Notes: a model not told the origin generated them from the sequence alone. A DNA stretch of 64,000 nucleotides from Mugil cephalus (GCF_022458985.1 NC_061786.1:6848001-6912000); one strand, 5' to 3'. Shown: positions 40,134 through 53,499, counted from the stretch's first letter. Made by a program: numbers and translations.

Positions 40134-41312
40134 CCTCCTCCCCTTGGCTTTGGCCTTCGAGTAACCACTGTAATCTTATCCAGTTTTCTTGTGTATGTGT
40201 ACGGACAAAGACAATAAATGAAGTGCCTGCAGTATATGTCGCTGTTATTATTTTTTCCCCCACTGGAAACAAAGAAATAAATAAAGGAGTCTGTTCGGGA
40301 ACCTCCTCCTTTTATGTTAGCGCAGACTCAATAAGCTCAAACCGCGCTGTATTTCACGTACGTGCACTTGTCAGACGGCTGGCACGTCCAATCAGTTTCC
40401 CCAGGTCTGTCCGTCGACGCCTCTTGTCTTGGCGGACACAGGAAAGGACCAATCATGTCTCACCGTGTCCTCTCACTCAATTCAGCTCCGCCACACACAG
40501 CGCAGGGAAGCGAAGGGGGCGTGGGACGCTGCTTGTGGAACGGCTACATGTCAGACCAATCAGAGGCCTCTGGACAAAACGGGAGTCACTCATCGACCAA
40601 TCGAATAATTGCGGAGGCGGGGCTTACTTTCCTGGAGGTTTTTGCCTTCGGTTTGTTATGAGCTGAAAATATGCAGTCTTTGGGACAGGATTCCCTTTGT
40701 GACCGATACAAAGACACCCATTCCTGCGTACGTGGGTTATTTATACCAGTCCCTTTGTGTGTTGTTCATTGACAGACTTGCCCCAAGGCGCTGAACACCA
40801 TCCATGTTTTGTTACTAGGTTAAAATATGTGCACGGTGCGTGCGCGCGTTTGATTTTTTAAAGTGAGCGCTGCTGTTAGTGCAGCATATAACCTGATGAA
40901 CTTCACCATGAATGTTCTTCGTCAGTGTCTATAATGTAGTTGGTCAAGACATAATTAATAAGTAGTTTTTACAACTAATATTTATATGCACAGATGATAT
41001 TCTATAACTCAAATCGTCTTTTAAAATGTATTATAATTTCTGCTGTTGGTTTGAAATGTCTATCTATCTATCTATCTATCTATCAGTGTGTGTGTGTATA
41101 TTATTATTATATATATTTATTTATTGATTTATGTATGTATTTTTATGTTATATTATATAGTTATATTTATATAAACGTTCTTCTCTTATGCATAACCTCA
41201 TGTTGCCCTGATAAAAACGAAACGCTGAGCTCTTGGGAGGTTGCGCCCATTTCCAAAGCGTTGGGGCACCTCTTGCGTCACTTGGAAGAAAAGTGCGCTG
41301 CAAACATCACCA
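40134..41312. promoter_or_regulatory. Divergent intergenic promoter region between maco1 (-) and rhd (+)
   Basis: The 1.18 kb between the two start codons contains four CCAAT boxes on the plus strand (40388, 40449, 40556 and 40597; two continue as CCAATCAG) in a CpG-rich part nearer maco1. The part nearer rhd is AT-rich with a TATC microsatellite and a TGATAA GATA-type site (41209-41214) about 100 bp before the rhd ATG. Use as a promoter is inferred from position and motifs. Confidence 0.55.
41059..41084. repeat. (TATC)n microsatellite
   Basis: A tetranucleotide run of about six units followed directly by a short TG run, 230 bp upstream of the rhd start codon. Confidence 0.9.
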
Positions 41313-44300
41313 ATGGCTCCCAAATACGCACCTAGTCTACGCTCCCGTCTGGCACCTTTGTTGCTTTCTCTGCAGACAGCCTTTATCATCATATATGCTC
41401 TTTTCAGTGAGATAAAAAATGAGGAAAATAAGGATGAGAACACCTTTGGTAGCATATACCCAGGTAAGTTTTATTTTTACTTTTTGAGAGAGGGGGGATT
41501 TAGTCAGTGAAGATAAGCATTCAGGCTTAATTGACATTTGTGAAGAAAACATGTTATAAACTAACTTCTTATACATGCTTCAAAAGACACAATAAAGGAG
41601 AATGTGGGGAGTAACTGCAGTTATTACTGTCAGGGAGTGATAAGCTCATAGCTGTTGATTAGAGGAGATGTTGTTCTTCACAACAGGGCTATAGGGAACT
41701 GGGTATTGTACTGCTTTGTATTTTTTTTTTTATTTTTTATTATTATTATTTTTTATTTATTGTAATTGTGTGCTTCATTTGCAGAGTTCCAGGATGTGAA
41801 TGTGGTGTTGATTCTAGGTTTCGGCTTTTTAAGCACTTTCCTGGTGCGGTATGGTTTCAGTGGCTTGGGGTTCAACTTCCTTGTGGCCGTTGTGGCCACC
41901 CAGTGGGCCATCATACTGACCAGCTTAGAGTCCCTGTATGACACGGGAAAGATCATCATAAATTTGAAAAGGTATATATATATATATCAAATGTATATCT
42001 TGTTTATTTAACTGGCATGTATTAATCAGAATCAACTGTTCCTCAAAATGTGAGCTGTAAAATTTTTTACTGTCTTCATTTTTCCATTATTGTTTCTAAT
42101 GTTTGGTGTAGCTTGGTAGTTGCTGAGATGTGTGCAGCCTCTGCCCTTATCTCAACTGGAACCATGCTGGGGAAGATGAACTCAGTCCAACTCGTTGTTG
42201 TTGCCCTGCTGGAGGTGTCAGGGTTTGTCTTAAACACATGGGCCCTCAAGATTCTACTGCAAGTAAGCAAGCTGTTCTAGGAGTAAAGATCTGAGGTCAA
42301 GAATCTTCTCACCAAATACTTTAGTCTGAGCGTGCCATGTCCTCAGGCTTGCTCTGCTTGTCTGCTTCGTGTAGGTCCAGTCTCCGGACAGCATCATGCT
42401 GCTTCATGTCTTCGGGCCCTTTTTTGCACTCATGCTAACCTGGATGCTCTACCGGAAAGGCTCAGAGCAGAGATTTGAAAAAGAAAAGCTCGGGAAAAAA
42501 TCTGGATTGTTCTCCATGTTAGGTGAATTGTATATAGGACTTTTCCGATTAAACTTTGAGATAAAAAGAAAAGGCTTCAGTTGGATATTTCTTAGTAGGC
42601 AGTCACTCTGGTGAAGCATAACCCTTCTACATCTTATACTCTCTGTTGTCTCTGTTCTCCAGGAGCCGTGTTTCTCTGGATGTTTTGGCCCAGCTTTAAC
42701 TCTGTGCTTCTGGATGCTGGAGGCCCGTGGAGGAAGTTGGAGGCGATGTGCAGCACCTACCTGGCCCTGGCTGTCAGCACTGTGACAGCAGCTGCTGTGT
42801 CCGTCCTCTCCCATCCCAAGGGAAAACTCGACCTGGTATGATCTGACACTTGATATGTTAACATACAATGTCGTTACGCTGCTTCATGAGTAGAGTCAAC
42901 ACAAGCTGGGCTTAAGGGAGATGGTGTCCGGTTTTGGAGCATGTGTAGCACCAAAAACTGAAATAAGTCAGCCAGTGTGCTTGATGTTGGCGAGATCTAA
43001 CCTAGCACATGTCTCCACTCCACCAGATCCACATGCAGTCATGCATCCTTGCCGGTGGTGTTGCTGTGGGAGTTTCCGTGTCAGTAGTTCGTGAGCCATG
43101 GGTAGCCATGACAATCGGATTTGCTGCTGCCATTGTAGCAACCATTGGTTTCCATTATCTGAAGGTTTTCATCAGACACCATCACCTCAACGTTTACCTT
43201 TAAATTAAATCATCTCTAAACCATCACAACTCCTGACACTTGCTTTTTTTTTTTCCACCCCAGGTGCACATGCTACTTGCATTTCAGTGCCATGACACCT
43301 GTGCTATTCTGGGCACGCATGGACTTCCTGGTCTGCTGGGATGGCTTGCGCGTCTCCTCCTGCAGATAAAAGACTCCGGTGATCACGAGGCGTAAGAATG
43401 TAACAGTCATGCGACAGAAGTTGAAAAGGCGCGACACCCTTTGTAATCGCTTCTTTGTTTTGTAGGGCTGTCCGGTTTGCCATAGTTGACATTTGTAGTC
43501 TCCTTTTTACCATCAGTCTAAGTTTGTCCATGGGAATCATAACAGGTACGTGTTTTCTTAAGTGTGGTTTTTATTATGCAGCAGTTTAGCATTATCATAA
43601 CAGAAGGAAACATGGAGCAATGCAATTAAAGCATCTGCATGAATCAAATCATTTTACTTTGGAATAATTACGGGGAGTCACCTTAAGTCATCTCTTATTA
43701 AAGGCGTGTAAAAACATGTAAGATGACAGGTGTCTACAATTGTACTCCAATGCCGTTTAATACACTCACTTGCCAGCTGATTTACACTAGTGAGAACAAA
43801 TTCATTTAACCATAACTATCCTACACTTAATCTGAATACCGCAGTCGTGAAGATAATGGCATTCAGACGTTACGGTTCATAGCAATATTAAAATGTATTG
43901 TGTTTATTATTTTGACAACAGGATTTTAGGCAGCAGGCTAGGCTAAATAACAGCAAACACATTTGTGTTTAATTCAATCACCACAAACTACATCTTCCAA
44001 AATGATCATCTAGTTGAATTATCACCTTACTGATGCATAAACTGAAGATGAGAATGATCATGAAACTAAGATTTAGTGCAGGACTGTTACAATGTAATGC
44101 ATTTGTTTTTATTAGTGTACTTAATGAACTGGTAAATGAGTGTAAGTTATTTTCTGAATGACTATTGTCTATGTCACTGTTTAAAGGGTTCCTGCTGAAG
44201 TGGAACTTCTGTCGACCTCCTCAAAACAGGAAATGCTTTGATGATCAAGCGTACTGGGAGGTATGTGGTCCTGTTGTTTTTTTGGACAAAATAAAGTCTG

Positions 44301-44383
44301 TATGAGGACATTTAAATTAAGGCAAATCCGTAAATCCGCACTGTCGTGTTTTGCAGTTTCCCCACCTTTTGGTGCGCAAGTAA
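41313..44383 (+). CDS. rhd: Rh blood group (RH30-type) membrane protein, complete, 10 exons, 418 aa
   Basis: This is the fish counterpart of human RHD/RHCE, a 12-span member of the Amt/Mep/Rh ammonia-channel superfamily. Exons are 41313-41463, 41785-41971, 42112-42262, 42375-42522, 42663-42835, 43027-43164, 43264-43391, 43466-43545, 44187-44260 and 44357-44383. Phases close to 419 codons with the stop. Rh family signatures include FLWMFWPSFNSVLLD, GKLDLIHMQSCILAGGVAVG and DTCAILGTHGLPG. The two channel histidines of Rh glycoproteins align with His174 (LLHVFGPFF) and His335 (GTHGLPG). No N-glycosylation sequon occurs in the first loop (residues 31-60), as in RH30 proteins and unlike RhAG. The C terminus ends WEFPHLLVRK, close to the human WKFPHLAVGF. 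It sits head-to-head with maco1 and tail-to-tail with tmem50a. The intron 6 donor (GTTTTC) is weak. It could also be named rh30-like. Confidence 0.95.
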
Positions 44384-44701
44384 GAAGATGAAAACAGACC
44401 TGATCCCGGAAGTGCGAAACATTTTGCCGTTAGCTCACTGTACATCATTTCCTACAATTTTTCTTCTTGTCATGAACAGTAGATAATAGATGCTTTGTGT
44501 GTGCATGAGAGGGATGCAAATCACAGGCTGAACTGTGGAAAGAGGACCATCAGACTTGTTTACTGTTATGTGTGTTTAATGCTGTCAGTGCTGAATTGGG
44601 TGATAAACAAGTAAAATGAATAATTGTTGCATTTAAGATACAAATCTCCTCTCCTCCTTTGTTGACTTCTGGTCAGCAGTGTGGGCTACTTAAATTTCAA
44701 T

Positions 44702-44707
44702 AATAAA
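44702..44707 (+). terminator. rhd poly(A) signal AATAAA
   Basis: This is the first AATAAA on the plus strand after the rhd stop at 44383, giving a 3' UTR of about 340 nt. It forms one half of a palindrome with the tmem50a signal. Confidence 0.75.
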
Positions 44708-44709
44708 AC

Positions 44710-44715
44710 TTTATT
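44710..44715 (-). terminator. tmem50a poly(A) signal (AATAAA on minus)
   Basis: This is the first AATAAA on the minus strand after the tmem50a stop (45214), giving a 3' UTR of about 500 nt. It is two bases from the rhd signal in the opposite direction. Confidence 0.65.
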
Positions 44716-45213
44716 ACTGCAAATTTCAGAGCCGATGCAGTGTTATTTCAGGAAAAATACCAACAACCCCATATGGTTACATTCAGTAAATGCGTGTAAA
44801 TTATGAAAGATTGCTGTCGATAATATTTTGTACCATTATATATAATTACAAACTTTCCACCCAAGATGGTTTAAAATGAAGGATGTTATACAAACAAGTC
44901 TACCGAAAATGAAATGTGGACAGTTCAGGGTAGCAGGGTACACACTTTTTGTTGTACACAACACAAGTTGTAAACCATGTTAACAACGTGGCAACGCAGC
45001 CTGAGTCAGAATATTCAAACTTTCCCAAGCTCTATGGAAATTTGTGCTTAGTAATGATTTAGCTCCTATACAGCAAATTATATAAATTAAACATGTTCAC
45101 CTGAAAGCTAAGAAAGTTATATGTATAAAGTGAATAGACACAGAAGTATATTGTCTCGTATAATTACAGAAAGCAGGGTGTATAACCATAGACATGTAGA
45201 GACACGGAGTTCA

Positions 45214-47871
<2,658 letters not shown>

Positions 47872-48379
47872 TCAAAGCAACATCACAAACACGCAGTCAT
47901 CTCAACAACACGAACACACACATTAACACACACATTAACACACATATTGGTCGTCTGTTTGTTCGTAAAGCCAGATAACCCGGAAAATGGACACCTGGAA
48001 ATCAGTGTATACTTTAATGCGCAGTCGCCGTACAGGAAGGATGATGCTCATGTACTTAGCACCCACAATTCTGTAACTGCCAATTTATTCTCGAAATCTG
48101 CAGCTCTTTAACACCTATTCGACAATAACGCAGTCGACTTGTCCCGCTAAAAGTTACAGAAACTGAAAGTATTACATCAAAGGGGGTAAAAGGCCGTGTG
48201 ATCTCATTCTTTTGTTCAGCGCTTTGGTACTAGCAAACATTTCCCTGAAGGTTTCTTCTTCTCGCTACGAAGTCGCTGAAAATAACATTTGAACTGCAAC
48301 GACAACGGCAGTCGTGAACAAAAAAGCGCACACTGACCCTTTTATTTGTTAGTCATGTCATTTTCAAACGAATTCTTAC

Positions 48380-48460
48380 CTTTTATTTTCGGTTTTTGAT
48401 GTGGATCCTTTGGATAAGCCCGACTTTGCTTCCGATAGAGCTCAGCCACGCACATGCGCA
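48380..48460 (-). other. tmem50a non-coding first exon (5' UTR), approximate 5' end
   Basis: A good donor (aag|gtaag at 48380/48379) faces the acceptor at 47837 that opens the coding exon. The upstream sequence is CpG-containing and promoter-like. The 5' limit at 48460 is a guess, because the transcription start cannot be read from sequence alone. Confidence 0.5.
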
Positions 48461-48939
48461 TTTCGCCCACACCCATTTGATGAGGGAACCTCAGAGACGC
48501 TGTTGATAATGTTGCCTTCAAGTGCTACGCGTAAAATGTAGACTTTTCGCGTTTCACATGAGATATTTAAAACCTTTATGTTTTTTATGGTGGAATATTA
48601 ATGGGTTCTTCTTATTATTAAGATGTCTTCGGTTTAATGTGAATTATAATAATACTGAATTATTATCATTATTATTGAAATACTGAATGTGTTACTTTTG
48701 TTGCTACTTAGAGGTGCGACGTAATCTGTGATTGAAGGATGCTCGGTGGATTAGCATAGTTTAGTCTATATGCTGTCACCTCTACTATTAAAGCAAAGAT
48801 CAGCAAATATATATGTAAATATAATAAATGTGACAGAATGAAGGCAAACGTTTGTCATCACACTTTGTTTTTCACTGTTCATTGGGTTATTTAGATGAGA
48901 CTAAGCAGTGAGGCAAAGCTAAACTAAAAAATTCCCTAG

Positions 48940-49141
48940 CTAACATTTAGCACAGTTAGCCTACATTTAGCACACTTAGCCCACATTTAGCACAGTTAGC
49001 CTACATTTAGCAAAGTTAGCACACTTAACCCACATTTAGCACAGTTAGCTAACATTTAGCACAATTAGCACAGTTAACCCATATTAAGCACAGTTAACCC
49101 ACGTTTAGCACACTCAACTCACATCTAGCACAGTTAGCCTG
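48940..49141. repeat. 20-bp minisatellite with partial units
   Basis: About ten imperfect copies of a 20-bp unit with the core ACATTTAGCACAGTTAGC, plus two 9-bp partial units, lie in the tmem50a-mgst3 intergenic region. The TTAGC theme recalls the maco1 intron minisatellite but the period is different. Confidence 0.85.
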
Positions 49142-49939
49142 TGTGTGAGACAGTAGTGCACGCTTACTCGCGCATGTGTGTGGTTGTGCGTCCTGCAACT
49201 CTTTGTATGTATGGGTACCTGTAACTGTGATAACATAAATTCACATTAAGAGGAGTCCCTGATAATAGAATTGTCTCAGCTGCGGCACAGGCCTGCGGGT
49301 CAGGGGTTGCCATGGCAACTCAAGGTGGTCGTCAATGACGACAGAAGCGCGCTGGGCCAGGACAGAGACAAAAGGGTGATTTTCCCCCTCTTCACTGGTC
49401 TCACATTTGGGCTTGGTCTGACAAAACGGTAGCTCCTATCAGAAAAACACGTAGACTGTGGGCGTCGTAAGACCTTTCTAAAGGATTTGATATGTTTCTT
49501 GTCTTTCTAGAGTAAATATTTTGTTTAAACAGGGGTCCCTTCTGCTTCTCACACAAAATCTTTGCATTACAGTCAATCGAGAACACAGAGGGACGTGACT
49601 GTGAACAGAGGCCCGCTGTTTAAATTCTGTACGTCTCATTGCTTTACCGGGCACATTGTGAGACAGAACAAGTTTGTCTACAACCGTGGGAAAAATCACG
49701 TGTCTAATTTCTAAATTGTGGCTGGAACAAATGTGGAAAGAGAAAAGTTTCAAGCAGTTTCACACACGTGCCTTCACTCTGGCTGATGATGTCACGCACT
49801 CTAGCGCGAATTTCTACAAAAATGATCATGGTCATTGAACAGTAATTGATCAAAAACTATAAGACCTATCAAAACGTTTATTAATACACCAATACACAAG
49901 ACTTGTGTCTACATTTTAAAGTTCAAATGATTTAAATGA

Positions 49940-50275
49940 AGCCTCTAGTTGAAAGTATGCCTGAGCCATAGACCTTTGCTTTTTTTTTTTTTTTTCGTCC
50001 GTCCCATTCATTTCAATGGGAAATTTTCCAGTTTTTCACGACTTTGGTCGCAAAAAATTCGTATTTCATACAGACAAGTAATAGCACACTGTTCCCGATC
50101 AAACTGCACATTTTGATATATAACTCAAAGAGCTGTAGGACAAATTAGCTTTTTGAGCTGTAGGACGAGTTGAGGGATGAAAAAGAGGAGGAAGAGGAAA
50201 AATAAATAATAATAAGAAACATGCAGTATAACAACAGTGCCTCGGGCGTTGCCCCGTGGCCCTAATGAAATATTA
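49940..50275. repeat. Dispersed teleost repeat, family not named
   Basis: Features I recognise from other fish genomes follow in order. There is a motif on the theme of CATTCATTTCAATGGG, then two close copies of GAGCTGTAGGAC, then an AATAAATAATAATAAGAAAC tract, and finally a GCCTCGGGCGTTGCCC end. Boundaries are approximate and no terminal repeats or duplication were found. It lies between tmem50a and mgst3. Confidence 0.5.
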
Positions 50276-50634
50276 TATGCTTATTTGACGAAAAAAAGTA
50301 AATCTATTTGGTTATATTAAAACAGAAACCAACAAACAGTCTTGTATTGTCGTTTAACCAGTAGATCTTCTTAAAGCCAGATTGGAGATTTGCCCCTGTG
50401 ATAGTGTGTGTGAGACACATTGGCCTTCATGCCTCCTTTAATATTCACCAACTGTAATACCTGCAACTACAAACAGAGCACACAGAAAGCATTTGGGTCT
50501 GTAGGATGAGTCAGCATGTACTTTATTAGTTCTGGAGTCCACATTGACATACTGGAATATCAAGTTAGTGGTGCACAAAGTATACATTGGAATCGTTATT
50601 TGAAATTAACATTTAAAGAACTACGCAGATACTT

Positions 50635-50640
50635 TTTATT
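50635..50640 (-). terminator. mgst3 poly(A) signal candidate
   Basis: The first AATAAA on minus after the mgst3 stop at 50721, giving a very short 3' UTR. A second AATAAA on minus lies at 50522-50527 and may be the main one. Confidence 0.5.
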
Positions 50641-50720
50641 CATACATCTGAACATACCATGCTAGTTGGTATAAATGAGTGTACTGCAGTCAGGCGAGCA
50701 AACACAAGCTGACAATCATC

Positions 50721-52041
50721 TTAAAAGAGTCCAAGCAACTGCAAGGCCACTGATATGGACAGGAAGATTACTCCGAAGTATCCGATGTAGCCATAAGCAC
50801 CATTCATCCTCTTGGCTGGATCTGAAATGAAACAGGACAACAGCTGCTGTTTTAGGATATACAGTATGGACTAAATCAATATCTTGCTGTTAATACATTA
50901 CAAGGCAGAACATTATTTGCTCTAAATACACATTATTTAAGAATTACCACCATTTAAACCTCTCAAATTCGAGTAAGTAACCTCTGGCTTACATAGTATT
51001 GTATGTAAATGATTAAACAAAACTAGGTGAAGGTGGAATAAACATGCTCAGACAAGATTGCAGTCTGAACTGTGACACACCTTTACTGAAGCCTTTATCT
51101 TGCAATGCTGCAGCACTTTTGAAAGTAATGTAATAAGGTGTTGTGAGTTTAATGTCTTACAAGAATGACATGATTAGTAGTTTTAACACCAGCAATATTG
51201 TTGTTTATACTCCCCACTTTGACCCAATCACTATTTTATTATAAGATAATCCTTTATTATATTATATTATATTATATTATATTATATTATATTATATTAT
51301 AAATTGCAAGAATTGATTTTGTTCTTCAATATTACATACACATATCATTGTTCTTACCTCCAGTATAATAGCCCCAGGCATAGGATAGCCTGCTGGTCAC
51401 CCAAATAGCCCCCAGCACAGATGCAGATAGCTAGTGAAGAACAGACACACACACACAAACACAACCAGAATTATTGTCAGAAAGTCAGGGATGATACACT
51501 TTAGTGGAAATTGTGCTTATTCACTGTGACACAATCTTTTGCACTTGGTATCTGTACAATCTATGCCAAAGATCATCAGGCCTGCTTTTCCCTCCCACGC
51601 AGTAGTGTACATAACAAGAATATTCTTGCACACTTGGGAAACGATTAAGTGTGCAGAATTATAATTACCGGATAAACAAGGGCTGCAATGGTCTGGAAAA
51701 CAAGCCACTGGGGGTACACCTCGAGTGTGTTCTGATGCGCTCTCTGAATGCAGTTGAATACTTGCTCCTTGTCGCTGTACATAGTGGGGTACTGCAGAGT
51801 AAACCAACACACGGATTAGGTTGTAAAACACATTTAAACGATTCCTGTGCGTAAAATATTAACTTGTGTCCAAATAGTTTTCATTATTATCAACTAAAAA
51901 TCAAATTTTAACTACCTTGACATTGTACTTCTTCCTGGCAGCCCCAACCTTAACTCCCAAATACGTCAGCATGAACCAGCTGTAGAGGTAAGTAAAGATG
52001 ACATATCCGAAGTCGGGCGGTAACACGGCGAGTACACCCAT
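50721..52041 (-). CDS. mgst3: Microsomal glutathione S-transferase 3, complete, 4 coding exons, 140 aa
   Basis: A MAPEG-family integral membrane enzyme of the ER that uses glutathione for peroxidase or transferase chemistry, including on leukotriene A4. Coding exons on minus are 52041-51916, 51791-51669, 51430-51358 and 50821-50721. Phases close to 141 codons with the stop. The block [18 protein letters not shown] contains the MAPEG RxxxNxxE glutathione-site motif, and WGYYTGDPAKR matches human YGYYTGEPSKR. Four membrane spans are expected. The protein ends ...LQLLGLF and lacks the extra C-terminal tail with paired cysteines of human MGST3 (152 aa). In human, MGST3 is on 1q rather than beside RH, so this neighbourhood differs. 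The acceptor of exon 3 is preceded by a TG repeat. Confidence 0.95.
51254..51301. repeat. (TATTA)n pentanucleotide repeat
   Basis: About nine uninterrupted 5-bp units in mgst3 intron 3. Confidence 0.9.
51445..51457. repeat. (AC/TG)n microsatellite upstream of mgst3 exon 3
   Basis: In the transcript this is a UG repeat 15-27 nt upstream of the exon 3 acceptor (exon start 51430), followed by a short pyrimidine stretch. Confidence 0.8.
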
Positions 52042-53300
52042 GTTTGACTGATAGTACAACAGCCCTCAGGTTTCGAAGTTAGCTGAGCACGGAGGACTTC
52101 AAGTCGCGATGACAAATTCCCTCTCGAATGAGGATGTAACCAAGTAAACAGAAAACGGGGTTATGATAAATATCGCGAGATCGCGTGCCAACTACAGCTC
52201 TCGTTATTTGGAATTAAAGGGCTACTCCACCGACATCTTTTTAAGTCGATGTTCAAGTTCAGTCTGTAAACGTGAACATTTCCCCCTCATAAAGCTCTAA
52301 TAGTAACATGTTTTTATAGCGTGCAACGGCTGGAGAGTACTGGATATTTTCAGAATGACGTATCTATGGGTGAATGAACTAGCTGAGTCACAGGTCGCAG
52401 GACAAGTTTTAAATCTATACATCTGTCTGATTAACCAATTTTGTTTTATTTTGCAAAATCTATGCTAGTGTTACTTCTCTCAAAAGATTAATTGCAGCAG
52501 ATCACTGTACACACATTGCGATGAAAAAAATGATAAAAATCATCCGTTATGCATCTCTGTGTGTGCAAACTCTACAGTAGGCTATGCATGCTGTTCTTAT
52601 CGTCACTATGCACCGTAATGAACATGAAACATACTGTATGAAATGGCTTCCACAGTAGCCGTGAAGACGACAATATTTTTGTGAATAGGCCCACCACATT
52701 CTGACCCATGATTTGAACAGAACTAGACATGTAACTGTATATTCCATATCCATATTTGCGATTGCACAGTCGAATATTTACATTGTTTTCCGTACAATTC
52801 CATTGTAATTAATATTTTCCTTTTTACGAGCGTTTCTTTTGTCCTTTTGAATGCTGTTTTTTTCACTGAGCATCTTGAAGAGCTGTAAAATAAAATCTCG
52901 TTGAACATGTTCTGCAACAATGAATGTTCTTTTTAATAAAAAAAAAAACAACCAAAAAAAAAACTCTGCTGCGTTTCTAAGCTCCTCTTGGATGATTAGA
53001 TCCTTTTGAACTACAATTTCAGTGAACGGACGAGACAAATGTTGAATCGATTTACTCAAACTTCTTCGACGTCAAATCCTCTAACACATCAACCGATAGT
53101 AAGGGCGCATATAGCGGTATCACCTTGGGGGGAAAATCAGTCTGCAGAGGACTAAAAATAAGGACTTTAATCTGTGGCGAAATGGCTCCTGTGAGCGGAG
53201 TCGTTACAAAACATTCGGCTCGCTCCGAGCGTCACGTGAATGGAAGATTCGAGCTAAAAATCCAACGACGCCTCCTCCGAGCTCTCATTCCACGGACGAC
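52042..53300. promoter_or_regulatory. Divergent interval mgst3 (-) / rsrp1 (+), 5' UTRs and promoters
   Basis: The first 100 bases hold the mgst3 5' UTR. The far end, from about 53,200, is CpG-rich and carries a palindromic E-box GTCACGTGA (53231-53239), probably close to the rsrp1 start. The AT-rich middle has no recognisable gene. Confidence 0.45.
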
Positions 53301-53499
53301 CATTGAACGTTCATCTTCGATACGGAAACCGCAGTTGCGCTTTCGAAATTATTTGACTTCAGTCAGTACATTTCAGTAATTCTCAGCTATATTATTGAAC
53401 TATCGTTTTCTGATAAAATTGAGAGACGATATCCTTTACATACATAAATCGTTTACGTCAACGTTTTTGAGAACAAGGTTTCAAACGACAGTCGACCTG
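53300..53499 (+). other. rsrp1 non-coding first exon, approximate 5' end
   Basis: A strong donor (ctg|gtaagt at 53499/53500) lies upstream of the acceptor at 53955/53956 that precedes the coding start. The upstream edge is not visible and is set only roughly. Confidence 0.45.

Noticed and set aside
40223-40666. 147-codon plus-strand open frame in the maco1/rhd intergenic region
   Set aside because: It crosses the CCAAT-box cluster and has no recognisable protein similarity; CpG-rich sequence lacks stop codons by chance.
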